Shown: positions 37,960-51,243, counted from the first letter of the stretch. The stretch is DNA of 64,000 bases from Adiantum capillus-veneris (GCA_014529385.2 CM043968.1:25659513-25723512), one strand, 5' to 3'. The notes: generated by a model from the sequence alone, not told the origin. Numbers and translations: made by a program.

Positions 37960-39198
37960 TCAAATTCATTGTGCTATTAAAGTAATATAGTTAGGTATTA
38001 AAAACGTCGATTGAAATACATGTTATTAAGAATAGTATTAGGTTTTTTTTTAAAAAAACCCAACAAGCATAATGCATACTTTGCTTAAAAATACATATCT
38101 TTTGACATAATAAAACTATGTCTTCTGCCAATAGACTTACGCTTTACTTAGGCTAAAACAGGAACTTACTAATCATAGAAATGATTTACACTTATAAACT
38201 AACCACTCCTCACATAGACTCTTTTAATTTTAGTCATTTGACCTTGAAGGATAGAACAATCTATCAAATTTGCCTAAACACTTTGGAAATTCTTGTTTAC
38301 AATACTATAATATCTTCTCAATGTGGCCATACACAGCTTTAAACAAAAAGTAATTTTTTCATAAAACAGGTTTGAATGCCTGGATAAACGGAACATGGAT
38401 AACAACTATCAGAACCGTTCTATATCTTCCCATGACTAAACAAAAATGCTAATGATTTTTTTGTTTGCATGATGGTTGCAGGTAAGGACTCTGACTTCTT
38501 TTATCTTTGAATTCAAGAGCTATTCAACCAAATTTTGGTAGGGATACTTCTACTGCTACTACTTCATTTTTATTTATTAGATGTAAATAAAACATCAAAA
38601 TTCCATTTCAAATGTACATAGTTTTTTTTAAAATGTATATAATCACTATTATTTATCTTTGTCATTTCTCTTTTTGAATGTATTGTTCAAATTGTGAATA
38701 TAGTATATAGATTAATACTCCGACACACACACATAGGCACAAGGACATAAATTGCTCCGACAACTTATGTCCAAGAGTTTGGCAAAGATACATAAAAATT
38801 AGATTATTAGGTTTTGACCTAATTATCTAATTGGGGTACATACACACATGCATTATATCATTGGATTGACAGGTTTAAAGGTTGTATGTATTACCTTCTT
38901 TAATTTTTCACTTTTTGTTAGGTATCTCAACTTTACAAATACACTACTCGAATGTGAATCCTTAACTCCACAAAAAATATAGAAGCTATCAATAATAAAC
39001 TAAGAATGGCCCGTTCCAAATTGTATAAACATACCCTTAGGCATCCTTTGATGTACCCTGCAAATAGATACAGACCTTTTCTTACTAGAGCTGCCAAAAA
39101 AAAAAAACCTTGTTTGTATTTCCTTACTTGCTCCCTTTTTTTTCCCTCTAATATTATGTCGATTTACTATTTTTCAGATTGACTCCTTTGCCGTCGGG

Positions 39199-40019
39199 AT
39201 GGAATTCCCTATCAAGCTAACTTCTTCTGAAGCTAGCGTCTATGTTCTATGTTGCATTGAGGATACAAATGCTTCTAAACTTAGTATTGGATCAACAAAT
39301 ATAGAGAATTATTCTCATCGTTCTTTACCGCAACTTCTTTTGTTTATAGATTGGATCAAACTCTTAGCAGCTCTGGTTAAAAACAAGAAGGAAGGACTTA
39401 AATTCTTAGAAGAATAATTAAAACAACTTCCTCTACTTCAAAAAATTCACACAAAGTTACTTGCTACCTTTTCTTCCTCTAGTGCAGAGTTAACCAATTT
39501 TCTTAAAAAATTATGCGGACTCAACCCTGCCTTCATTACTACACCAACTACTCCTTCTGTCAATGTGACCAGTAGTATCTTCAATCGCAATCTAGCGATA
39601 CTTGAAGCAGTTAAGAATTTTCAACATGACTTATGCTTGCTTAGTGAGTCCGCTCTTCTAGAAATGGTTCCTAAAGTGTGAAAATGTTTCCCAATTCTCC
39701 CTTCAAAACAAGTTGAGGTTGAAGGAGCTAGTGTGGACAATCAACTGTGGACCCTTCCCAACAAAGGATTTCTGGCCCCTATCTCACTTGAATCTTGGAT
39801 TTTTTAGCAAACTTGCCTGCAACTAGCATGGATGAATGTAGGGTTCATAATCTTAAAGGTACTCAATTCTTAGATAAAGGGGAGTTAATCAATGCTCCCT
39901 TTGCCATGACTTTTTTGGATCCTACCAAATGTTCCACCAATACTGTGATCTATGGACGCACAAAGGGAGTTATGGCTTTCTCTAAGCCAAATGCAGACTA
40001 CTATTCCGATTCTATTTGA
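39199..40019 (+). pseudogene. Unidentified decayed ORF between D repeats
   Basis: From M-E-F-P-I-K-L-T-S-S-E-A-S a single frame continues to about 39805 with only TAA 39415-39417 and TGA 39679-39681, then shifts by one base into L-D-F-L-A-N-L-P-A-T-S to 40019: about 270 codons in total. An acceptor-like TATTTTTCAG precedes it at about 39170-39178. Predicted protein is leucine-rich, mostly helical, without a zinc knuckle or catalytic motif. It could be a gag-like protein of a non-autonomous element or a gene fragment; I do not recognise it. Confidence 0.4.
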
Positions 40020-40301
40020 AATATTTATAGGCCTTATATCAAATGTGCATGTAAGTTCCTAGACAACAAAGCTGATTGCAAATCAAGCATCATTTGGTTT
40101 GATCATGCTTGATTTGTGATATGTGATTGTAATATTTTTAGGTTATTACAAATCTAGCGGGGCAAGAAGAATGTATGTAAAAAGAAGGAGGTTCAGAACC
40201 AGATTTTTGTGCACTATCTTTTTGTTAACAAAATTTTAGAGTTATACCCTCCTAAGTCTATTTTTACAAAAAAATTTACAAAAATATTTCAGGAATATTT
40301 T

Positions 40302-40414
40302 AACGGGAACTTACCTGCTAAAACCTCTTTTTACCTGCAATTCTTGGTAAGGTAATCTTGCCAATAGTAAAAACTTCACATATATCACTCTTTTCCAGCT
40401 CAAAAATGCTTATC
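40302..40414 (+). repeat. Direct repeat D, right copy
   Basis: Matches 36793-36906 and ends exactly where the chromovirus RT fragment begins. A purine-rich AAAAAGAAGGAGG lies 120 bp upstream (about 40177). Confidence 0.8.
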
Positions 40415-42000
40415 TTTTGAGTTTCTAGTAATGCCATTTGGTCTAACTAATGCTCCGGCGATATTCAAGAGATTGATGCAGGATATTTTCAAGCCGTACC
40501 TAGATGACTTTGTTCTTGTCTTCTTTGATGATATTCTAATCTACTCAAATTTCTATACCCAACAACCCAATCATTGAAAAGATTAAGGAAGTTGTGTCAT
40601 CTGATCCAGAGCATCAAATGCAGCTTGACCTTGTTCGATCTAGGGATTCAAATAATTGACCTTCAATGTTACACTTCTCATATGATGGACCTTGTCTCTA
40701 TTATAGAGATAGGTTGTGTGTACCAAATGACCCTAACTTAAAGAAGGCTATCTTAGTTGATGCCCATGATAGCCCTACGTTAGGACACTTAGGATATGCA
40801 AAGACTCTCAATGCCATACGAAAAAGTTTCTATTGGACTGGGCAAAAGGCAGATATTCTATGCTATATTCCCAATTCTTGACATGCCAAAGGATTAAAGC
40901 TGAGAGTTAAACTTCCTGGTAAACTTCAACCGTTGCACATTCGCCAAATGAAGTGGGAGTGTACAAGCATGGACTTTTTCATTGGATTACCTATGGTACA
41001 AGGAGGATATAATTCACTTATGGTAGTTGTTGACCTACTCACGAAGGTTGCGCATCTCATACCGATCAAGACAACCTTTACCGCCTCTGACATTGCACGA
41101 CTATTTGTTAAAGAGATTTTCAGATTGCATGGATTGTCCAAATGGATTGTAAGCGATCGAGATGTGAAGTTCACTTCAAACTTTTGGACCTCACTCTTCA
41201 AGGCAATTGGAACAAAATTAAACTTTAGTACTGCATACCATCCTCAATCAGATGGTCAGACAGATCGAGTCAACCAAGTCATCAAAGATATTCTTAGAGC
41301 TTATTGCAGTAGAGAACCTAAGCAATGGATTCAATTTTTACCTCTAGTGGAGTATGCTTACAGTGCTTCTCATCATCAAAGCATTGGTATGACCCCATTT
41401 TGTGCGTTGTATGCTCAAGAATGTATCTCTCCACTCAACTTTTCTGACCCTACCATCAAAGTTGAAGCGTCTAAGAAGATTCTAGAAGAAATGGAAAATA
41501 AAATAAAAGCCAATCGAAAGGATATTCAAGCAGCGGAGGATCGTGAAAAGTAGTATGCAGATAGTAAGAGATCCGAAAGAAGATGGTGACAAGGTTTCTC
41601 TTCAGATTCATCCAAAGAGAAGTACCTTATCACTTGGAACGTACAAGAAGCTTAGTCCACGTTATTGTGGTCCTTACGAAGTGATCAAGTGTATAGGAAC
41701 CCAAGCTTACAAGTTGAAGTTGCCATCTCACATCAAAGTCCATGATGTATTTCATGTAAGCTTATTAAAACCTTACATTCCCAGTGATGATCAGCTCCTC
41801 AATAGACAAACAAATTGTCATGTCTACTCAAAATATCTTGGAGCTCCAACAATTCTAAAATTTTAGGGACTCGGGAGAAGATTCTTCGAAATAGAGCTCT
41901 CAGAGAACACTTTGTTCAGTGGCAGGACTATCATGAATAAGATGCAACATGGGAAGATGAAACCACCCTAAAGAAGGACTATCCTCACTTTTTTTGAGAT
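40415..42000 (+). pseudogene. Ty3 chromovirus pol relic (RT, IN, chromodomain)
   Basis: 40415-40578: RT piece with [12 protein letters not shown] and catalytic F-F-D-D-I-L. RNase H is deleted. 40666-40881: integrase zinc-binding region (D-S-P-T-L-G-H-L-G-Y-A-K-T). 40933-41553: integrase core with D in S-M-D-F-F-I-G-L-P, D in V-S-D-R-D-V-K-F and E replaced by D in D-G-Q-T-D-R-V-N-Q, so the third catalytic acid is changed, or the common Q-T-E motif is mutated. 41543-41866: integrase C-terminal G-P-Y-E-V-I and [10 protein letters not shown]. 41870-42000: chromodomain-like segment, V-Q-W-Q-D-Y-H-E, stop, D-A-T-W-E-D-E, as in Tekay/Del-type chromoviruses. Several frame breaks. Confidence 0.88.
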
Positions 42001-42029
42001 GACATCTCGAATCCCTAAGTTTGGGAGAT

Positions 42030-44075
42030 TGTAATGTACCCAATATTTTTCAATAAAAGTATATTATTTACTTTGCACATATTTAAGGTTTGCATTTTAT
42101 TAAGTCAAAAAGCATTCTAATGGAATGATTGGATTGAAATTTGGACTCTAAAACTATTAATTATGACCCTTATTCACTTGAAAACAATAGGTTGATATGG
42201 AAAACATAAGCCTCAAGACTGTATCTAGAGATAAGAGTTGACCCTTAAGAAAGAAGGAGCAATTTTTAGAAAAAGAGAGTAATTTTAGAAAAGGAGGAGT
42301 AATTATAGAAGAGAAGGAATAAGAGGAGTACTTTTAGGAAAGAAAGAGTATTTTTAGAAAATCGCACATCGAAATCGGTATCCGCACACAAAAAATAAAT
42401 GATAGCTGCGAACATGCGTGAACTTATCTCTGTTTGCTTTCCTTTATTCTTAGCTTGTGATTTTGGCCTTGAGAGCCTATATAAAGACCCTTCTCCCTTC
42501 ACTTTCAAGACACACACTCTCAGAAGCAAAAGCTCTCTTGCTTTGATATTGGAGTTACCTTCTCTCCCTCAACCTCTCACCCTCAAGCGATCTCCATCAC
42601 CAATTCTTTCTCTACCATCATCGCGCTGTCCCTCAAATTCTTGAGTTCTCTTTCTCACTTTCTCCCTTCTCTTTTGCAATACGATGGCCCTGAAGTGAGC
42701 GACTCAAAGCTCGAAGAATGCTCATGTCATTCCACTTCCAAGAGAGGTGCAAAGGAAGGAATCAACTACTCCAAACGTTGTTCAAGCAGAGGTATCGGCT
42801 ACGGAAGAAGTCGAAGTCATCCAACCTCAACCACGAGAGGTAGTCGAACGTGTTGCTAATCAAGTAAGGTGAATTTATAATTCTGCATCGTTATACATGA
42901 TGACTGGTAACTCAAGCCTAAGGATTCCCTTAAACTGTCCAAGAAACGTGATTATATCACAAGAAACAAGCATATGATTTCATAGAATAGAGAAAGAATT
43001 GTTTGATTTATGGTTATTGTTTGATAAAATGTCTCTGTTTGATATTAGAAGTTATTTAGTCATGTTTGAGAAATCACTTAAAGAAAACTATTGCTGAAAG
43101 AATATCTTGTTTGCAGATGGAACTCATAGTTAGCGAGGTGATTTTGCAGTTAGCGGAGAATAAGCTGAGGTTATCAGCTCTCTTTTTGTCTCTTGCGGTT
43201 AGTAGGATGCCTTGCGATCAGTAAGATGTTCCCTTGTGGTTAGCGACTGGAAAAGTATGCGCATTTTGCGGTTAGTAAATTAGTTAATCCTTTGCAAAGG
43301 CTCTGTTGGTTAGACAGAGAAAGCTCGCGGGTGGCGGCAAACTCTTAAGAATAATTGAAAGATTCATTTTTGTTGAATTATAGGACTGTCTTCATTAGAA
43401 CATGTTTGAGAAAGAAATATTTTGGTGATGTTTGAAGGGTTGGATGAAAGAACCTGTACTTGGAATTAAGAAAACAATAGTGTTCGTATATGTAAAACAG
43501 TGCGGTAGTAATTAGAAAACAAGCTAAAAAGTGTGAGTGTGGGGTGAAAAGTGAGGGTTGACTCAAATTGCTAGTCAAGGATGGGTGGTCTCGATTAGTC
43601 GAGAAACTCTCCACTCCCTCTTATTAAGAGAAGCGAAATTAGAGACTCATTGTGCCAAGCGTCAAGATGTCCAAAATATACATGCCCCTGAAAGCGGTGG
43701 ACCCGATTAGTCGGGTACTTTTCATAAGATTTCTAGTTAGTTTAGATTAAGTCTCATATCATATTCACGGTTTATGGATGGCAATCGTGTCTCTTAAATG
43801 TGGGGAGAAAGGCGTTGTTTATGGATTCTAAATATGTCAATGGGATTTCATCTTTACGTTAGGAAATAGCTTTCATTAGAATCCTTGAGTTATCGACTTG
43901 GCTTGTGGTGTATGACCTTTATAACCACAAAAATGATGGATAGATGACTTCCTCTCTTTTGTTTCTCGTATCTCTACTTTGTGGAAATGGAGTAGGGTGT
44001 CGTCAATGGAAAAGGAGAATAAACGAAGGCCATTTATCAAGTCGTCCCAATCTCCTCAAGGTTGGGGACCTCACA
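42030..44075 (+). repeat. Chromovirus LTR (about 2.05 kb)
   Basis: Starts TGTAATGTACCC directly after the purine-rich TTTGGGAGAT and ends GGGGACCTCACA, followed by a PBS. TATATAAA at 42478-42485 marks the promoter, giving U3 of about 450 bp and a long R-U5. Frames inside it are not genes. Confidence 0.8.
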
Positions 44076-44077
44076 AT

Positions 44078-44460
44078 TGGTATCAGAGCATTTAGTTAAA
44101 AAGGCTTTAATAGTTACCTCAAGTGTGTATGGTTTTCTATACCCATTACCCGACTCACAAGGATATTACGACATTCCAGTTGATGTGTACCATAATTATG
44201 GTTGAAACTTCTATTGTATTTTCTCATTGAGAGATTTATCTAGATACCTATATGATATTTTGATGTCTTTCTGAATTAAAAAAATGAGTTGTTTTTCTTC
44301 AAAAAAAATTATGTATGACTCGTTAAGTCAAGTAAGTAAATTTTTAGTGGATTAAATAAGCCATGATTGGTGATTGACGAAAGCTATGATTGGTTAGTCA
44401 TATGGTTAAGTTTTAATGGACTAGGTAAGTCATTATTGGTAAAGTCATGTGGTTGAACTT
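44078..44460 (+). mobile_element. PBS and leader of a second chromovirus copy
   Basis: TGGTATCAGAGC (44078-44089) follows the LTR by two bases, then about 370 bp of non-coding leader up to the insertion of element 2. The leader appears to resume at 57662. Confidence 0.75.
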
Positions 44461-45047
44461 TGTTAATCCTCACGGCTTACGGACACCCCATCACCTACGA
44501 CGGACGTGTATTATGTATTTGGTAGAGTCAGGTACCGCGCTTGTCGGACCAATAGGAAAAGGGTAAGAGTGATCGCCGATGAGAGACGCACTCTAACTGG
44601 GACATTCAAGGGATTAGTTGGCTAAGCATGTGCGCCCAAGTGTGAATGGGGTGAGCTCATATAAAAGCCAACTAAACCTAAAATTCACTCATTCTCTCAT
44701 TTGTGCAATAGAAGAGTGCTCTTGCTCCATCTCCATCTCCATCTTCTTCTTCTTCACCTCCTTGTGTGTGTGTGTGTATGTGAGAGAGAGGGAGAGGGAG
44801 AGTGTGTGTGCGATCGAGCATTACGAAGTCACGACGGCGGCGAAGCGGTTGAGCGTGGCACGACTGCATCTTCTTCTTCATTGCGGCGAGGAATCCACCA
44901 CGAAGGCGAGCGTAGAGCGGTGAGTGACACACCCTTTGCTCTCTTGAGCTTGCTAGATTAGTCTTGTTGTGTGCTTGGAGCCATTTGTGGCTCGCACACG
45001 GTGTATCGGCAAGTCCCTTGCTTCGACAGTGCAGCAAGGAGCGCACA
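44461..45047 (+). repeat. Element 2 5' LTR
   Basis: 587 bp, TGTTAATCC...GCGCACA, TATAAAAG at 44660-44667. Length differs from the 3' LTR mainly in CCATCT and GA repeat numbers. Confidence 0.95.
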
Positions 45048-45051
45048 TTTT

Positions 45052-45069
45052 TGGCGCCGCTGCCGGGGA
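45052..45069 (+). other. Element 2 PBS (tRNA-Asp)
   Basis: TGGCGCCGCTGCCGGGGA, four bases after the LTR. Confidence 0.93.
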
Positions 45070-45934
45070 ATCGCCCTGCACTAAGCCGAAGAGGCACTTT
45101 GTGATTCTCCTATGAGTTGTTTGTAGTAGGAAAGAAGAGGAAGAGGAAGAGGAATGAGTTGTTTTTCTGTAAGTTGTTAATTTTTGTGTTGTCTGCAAGT
45201 TCTGTGATTTCTGCATAATGTTGTGTTTTCTGTTTGCACACAGTCTTTGCACAATTAGTAGTCGTTAGCTTGTTTGCAGTGAATGAATAAGTAGGAAGGC
45301 AGTTAGCAATTTCTGTTTGCACACAGTTTTTTGTCAAGGTTTGGCTGCACACAGTCTTTATAGTCTTTGCACAGCAAGGTAGTGAGAGAGGAAGTAGGTG
45401 GACAGTTAGCTCACTGTCAGTAAGCAGTTAACAGATTAGTCAGTGGTTAGCAGCACTGTTAGTAAGTAGATAAGGTATTTACGCGTGAGTGACTGGGGGC
45501 TACACTAAAATTTTGATCGGGATCGTTTTCCCAAGCCCAAGCCCAAGCCCAAGCCCAAGCCCAGGCCCATGCCTCAGTCCTCAGTCTTATGATATATACT
45601 AGACTCACTCTTATATATATACCCTACCCCCTCAAGAGGGAATGAGAGCATGTGGGGCAAGTCCTCCACTCTCCTCCCTTCTCTTCCCACTTGCACCCTT
45701 AGACTTTCTAATTTGGGCCTAGTTCCCTACTAGAAATTGACGGTTTTAGGGATTCCGAGGGCATAAAGTGACCAAACGGAGGGCTGTAAAGCACGGCACG
45801 TCCCTCTGACCGAGACGCTCATTTTGAACTATCATACGTTCTATTCTATAGCTGGGTTAAAAAAAAAGGACCAAAAAATCAAAAAATAAATAAATAAGAA
45901 AAGACTTGGGTTGCAAAACACCCAAAATTACTAG
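45070..45934 (+). other. Element 2 leader
   Basis: Untranslated. 45200-45400 contains irregular repeats of a TTTGCACACAG-like motif instead of the TTTTCTGCAT array of element 1. CCCAAG hexamers lie at about 45530-45570. TTATATATATACC at 45611-45623 and the following 200 bp are shared with element 1. Confidence 0.75.
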
Positions 45935-48900
45935 GTGAGCAGCCTTCACGAGCCCTCACTGACACTTCTAGGGATTCCAAGTCATATGAACCTACGCTCT
46001 GGACGAGTGTTAGAGCACGAGAATATTGGTAGTGCCTCCATTTACGCGGGCACCCATTATTCCTCCACCCTAGGTTTTGGACCTTCGGCCGAGACTCAAG
46101 GTAGCGCGACCCAAGATCCTCATATCGCGTCTAGTGATTCTTCCTCTGACTACGAAGTCATGGAGGGGTATCCTACACCAAACCCTGATAGTTCAAGTCA
46201 AGACATGCATGCCATGGGCCCACGGACCGGGTCCAGCGTGTTTAGCCGCTTAAAAGAGACCCTTAGTAGAGCTACTCGCTCCGAACATGCGGTTAATGAA
46301 ATAAATGAAGGGAGTGGGGAAGTAAATTCGTCATTCATGCCTAAAATGGACCCTATGCTTCTTGAGAGTGTGCATGTGAATGTTCCATCCACTGCACCTC
46401 CTGATCCTTTAGGACTATCTCCCTCTGAGGTTTTACTACCCGATGGTAGGAGTCTTGCCGAAGTACAAGAGATCGAACGCTATATGCAAGCAACAAGGGA
46501 GAGGGAAATTGAGAACCTACAAAGGCTAGAACAAAGTCGAGCCCTGAAAGCAAAGGCTCCTATGACAACAATCATGCCAGCCAAGCAACCGAGTGCTCCC
46601 AAGGTAGCACTCACGGAGGGGCAAGCTATGGGGAGCAATAATGCTTCCACTTCAAGGGAAACCTCCAGCACGCCAGGCCTAGATGGGATATTCCTAAACG
46701 AAAATTGGGAGTATGACCTACAAGCAGAAGCTTTAACTGATCGATACACAGGACACACCTATCATGTGGGTTGGTTAGATGTTCTACAATCCACATCGGG
46801 TGCTACTAGCATAGATGAGCAACAACAGAAAGTCTGTGATGTCCTCCATAGGATTGTCGAGTTAGAAAGACAGAACACAGGGATCAGCATGCCTTCAACA
46901 GGCCTAATGAGATTCTTGGATACGGGAAAGGCCAACCAACCAACCCTATCACAAATGGATACTCCCTCAGTGAGCCCCATTGATCCTCCATATGTTGTTT
47001 CGCCAGGAGCCTCAGTACAATCTGAGCCCACAAGTGGCAGCTTTACCTTCCTAGATCTAGCTCATCTTTCTCTTAATGACACTACGGCTACCATGCATAT
47101 CCCAGTGGTGAGCATGACAAGAAGTACACCATGGAGTTCATTTGTTAACACTGCGCCGATGCCTAGTAGCACAGTGCCCCCAACTATACCTACATGTATG
47201 TATCAATCATGTGCACCTGTCGTACCTCAGCCTCATGTAGCTCCTACACCTCCGATTATTCCAAGAGCTTACAATCCACAATGGAATTATCCAAGCTCTT
47301 ATACAAGTGGAGCCATGCCATTTAATAATAACATGCCATATCAGGCACCCCCTATGCCTAGGGCCACGCCTGTAAACTTTGGACCACCGTCTGGTACACC
47401 ACCATACGAAATTTGGGACCCAAGAGTTGCGTGTATGCCAAGGCCAAGGCCAACTCCCATCTCACATGTGGTTCCAGGAGCACATACACCCATTATACCT
47501 GCTCAAATAGGAGATTTGGCAGCATTTGCTCAAACTATCGGTCGCTCTATTGCGGAAAACATGTGTAGTGCACCTGATAGAGAGCCTAGGAGCAAGGCAG
47601 TTCAAGTAGCTAAGCTCACACAGAAATTCAGTGGAGACGGAGATGATAGAAAGCATATGGAAGTCTTTGAACAAGTGTGCGATTCCTTGGAAGAGCACAA
47701 TGAGCTACATAAGTGTAAGGCTTTGAGTTTGACCCTAAGCGGAAAGGCTGGAGATTGGTATAGAACCTTAAGAGTAGAAGAGAAAACGATCTACTCTACT
47801 CTTAGGAGACTGTTCTTAAAAGAATACATACAAGAGGGAGTACTTTGGGGTGTAGCCTCTCAGCTCCAGAAAGCCCAACGAGAAGAAGGTGAATCCGTGA
47901 GAGACTTCATTAGTCGCCTAAAGAATTTGAATTCTCGATGCAATCCAAATGAGCGATTCAACAACAACCAATTGCTCGATAGATTCATTAGGGGACTACA
48001 ACATGAAAGTATCTATAATGGCCTAGTCATTAGAGGTATCACTACTTGGGAAGCAGTCACCATGAATGCAATCCAATTGGAGGATAATTTAATGATTGCA
48101 GGAGAAAGAGTGTCTACCAAGCCGAAGTCTAGTAGCTCGCAAGCATCAGGGCATGAGCCAATGAAGATAAAGCCCATCGTGAAAGAGCAAACGATATCTG
48201 AGATGACTTTGGCAGATCTCACAAAGGCCATCCAAGAAATCCTTAGGGGTAATCGTGCTCCACAAAACACTCATATGTATCCAAGAAGGGAGCAACAATG
48301 GTGCTCAATTTGCTTGGGCCCACATACTACGAGTGAATGCCCTACTTTCATAGTAAGTTTAACGGGACTTGTAACGCGTGTGGTAGGTATGGCCATCAAG
48401 CGAAGGATTGCCTAATGCTTAAACGCATCATGGAAAATAGACCGCCTATAGCTTGGGCAGACTCACCTTGAGTTCCTGCATTGATGCCTACCCCACCCAT
48501 GGAGCAACAGTTGCCATTACAGCACATGGTCCCTAGAACCCAAAATGTGGTCCAAACTACACCGTTGCCACCTCCAGTGCTAGGACCGCAACCCCCTCAT
48601 CCAAGAGTTACACCTATGAACCAAATAGGTTGCGAGTCATCTAGTACTTATGTAGATTGCGAAGAAGACATAGACTCTAGTATCACCTATGGAGTCAACA
48701 TGCTTGAGGAGTGTCCCATGTACTATATGGAAGACCATTGGGGACAAATCAAACCGGTATATCAAGCTACTGCGCTAGCAGCAAGAGGCCAAAACATTAA
48801 TAGTTTTGCCAGGAGACCACCTCTTCAGTGCTACGAATGTGGTGGACCACATCGAGTAGCTGAGTGCCCCATTAGAATGCAAAAGAATGCTGCACTAATG

Positions 48901-49551
48901 CAAACAAGTCAAGGGAGTGCATTGGCAATGCCAATACTCACTTGTAATCGTTGTGGCATAGATCATTTGATCACACAGTGTCCTAACAATCCAAACGCAC
49001 CGAAAATCACACCATTGAACATAATAGAGATCGTTGATGGGACACCACCAACTATAAACATAGCACCAGTGAATGCATTCACACGGTCGATGCTCCAAAA
49101 GCAAAATTACATCCTCGAAGAGAGAGATGCTGCATCCATTGGCCGAGCGAGAAAGAAGAAAACACGAAGAAAGAAATCCCTTAATGCTTCTAGCTCAAAA
49201 CCTAGTTCAAAGACTAACATAGGGACAGGAGAGGATCCCGTGTATATGAATGACCCTGAGGATGACTCAGATTCGATAGATACCACGGAGACCAAAACTA
49301 TTACTACAAAGGAAAAATCCAGTGAGGAGGATCACGAGAAGGAATTACGACGAGCACCAAAAGAGTATTCAAAGTTAAACCACCCAGTTGCGAACCCCCA
49401 AGATAAGCCACGAGAGACAAAAAATGAGGATTGCAAGAGAAAGATTGGAACCTATCCAAACCCAACAGTGGAAATTGAACGAGTCCAACAACTGAGGGGT
49501 TTGGTGGAAGAAACTCAACGAACATTAGAACCTGAACCCAAACATATCTAG
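45935..49551 (+). pseudogene. Element 2 gag polyprotein
   Basis: Frame 45935-48415; the native start is probably Met 18 (45986, MNLRSGRVLEH), which matches element 1. An N-terminal Ser/Pro-rich domain is followed by Retrotrans_gag (L-T-L-S-G-K-A-G-D-W-Y-R-T-L-R; F-I-S-R-L-K-N-L-N-S-R-C). A one-base deletion near 48355 shifts the frame inside the first zinc knuckle region, and TGA follows near 48471. Frame 48481-49551 resumes with CYECGGPHRVAEC and CNRCGIDHLITQC and a basic tail, ending at TAG 49549-49551 where element 1 has a sense codon. Counting the shifted part, four knuckles are present. Confidence 0.92.
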
Positions 49552-51243
49552 ATGTCGGACACAGTGTTTCCCACACAAGTTCAACCTCACAAGAACTACA
49601 GGCCGTTAGCTATACCCAGTATCATTCGGAAAGAGAGTGAGGGTAGGACACCTTTCCTACTAGAGAGAATGTTTGGTGAGGGAATACCCGACCCCCTTGA
49701 GGAAGTGGAGATTCCATCTTCACCATTCTCTTGTCAGGGTCCTACGTCCCACAAGATGCCATTAAATGTTGCCAAATTGATGGATTTCATGTCTTCAAAA
49801 GTTAGAACCACCATCATGTCCAAACTATATAAAGACCCCGAGCTAGTCTCAGCTCTTCGAGCCTTCCTTAATGGAGAATTACAGGCCGGATTACCACAGT
49901 TTGCACATATGAACAAACCTGACTCGGTAATGAATGATGAGGAACATTTAGCACCACCATCTGACCTAGCGGGCCATGAATCTGTAATTGAAGTACCCGT
50001 TAACAAGTTGGGGCAATACTTTGAAGGTGATGAATCTGATGCTACTCTACCAATCACTACTAAAGGATTAACTATAAAGGGGGTCCTTGACGATGGTGCG
50101 GGAGTCAGCATGGTGACAAAGAGTTGTTGGGAGTCTATGGGGCGACCTCACCTTGAAGCCACAAGCGTAGTGGTAAAAATGGCTAATGGATCTATTGTTA
50201 CGCCTATTGGAATGCTAAAGGATCTCAGAATCAAGGTCTTGGGACACAAGGTAAGGCAAACTTTCATTGTTATGGATTTTTCCAAGCATCCTATGTCATT
50301 TGAGATGATCTTAGGGCGTCCATTCATGAGGGAAGCAAAAATGGTGCATGACTGGTCCAAAAACCACGTCTACTTACAGTTCCAAGACTCTGTCATTCGA
50401 GTTGATCTTTTAAGTGATCGAACGCATCCTCTAGGAAATAAATTCATCATTGATAATCGATCAGACACAACAATTCACTCAGCTCCATTACAGTATTGTT
50501 ACACGTGTAACGAAGACATGGATATTGGGGAGAACTCTCCTTATATGGATATCCTACCCAGAATGGTTGAGCCAGACAATGTCGATTGGGTACACCTAGC
50601 AGCAACTATAGATACATGGGGAGCTAGAGGAACAACATGGGTAACACCAGATGGGGAAGAGATACCACACATTGCACCAGTAAACATGTTAGGTGTAGCG
50701 CATGTAACATCCGATGATAAGAAAAAGACACACCTACCTGAGAGTGAAACCGATGATTCCTCAAAGGCTTCATGCCAATACACATCAGAAACGGAATCTC
50801 AGGGAGAAATGGATTCAGAACCTGAGGAAACATCGAGTGAGCCAAGTATAGAAACTGAACACTCAAGGTCTAGTACGACCATCTATGGTAAGGAGTCTAA
50901 ACCAGGTGAGGAGTCTAAACCAGTCTTTATTGCTCAAGACCTTACCGAAATTGAAGAGGTTGTACTTAAGGAGCTCCTCAAGGAATACAAGGATATCTTT
51001 GCTTGGACATATCATGACATGAAGGGCGTTCCACCTTCTGTGGTGCAACATACAATTCCCATGATCAACACTGCTAAACCCGTCAAGCAACGACCCTATC
51101 CAATGAATCCTAAGTATGCCAAAATTGTACAAGAGGAGATTGAAAAACTTATCCAATGTGGATTCATATACCCTATTGAGCACTCAGAATGGGTTTCTCC
51201 AATAGTCATTGTGCCAAAAAAGAATGGGAAACTAAGAGTGTGA
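49552..51243 (+). pseudogene. Element 2 protease 1 and RT N-terminus
   Basis: Same polyprotein after the TAG. Residues about 165-290: retropepsin-like domain with V-L-D-D-G-A-G-V-S-M (D-x-G-A) and M-I-L-G-R-P-F-M. Next comes an acidic Ser/Glu-rich spacer (about 390-450), absent from elements 1 and 3, then the RT start: E-E-I-E-K-L-I-Q-C-G-F-I-Y-P, S-P-I-V-I-V-P-K-K-N-G-K-L-R-V. TGA at 51241-51243 replaces the expected Cys codon before V-D-L-K-K-V-N. Confidence 0.9.

Noticed and set aside
42266-42859. Small frames inside the chromovirus LTR
   Set aside because: They fall across the LTR promoter and R region; length and composition are as expected by chance.
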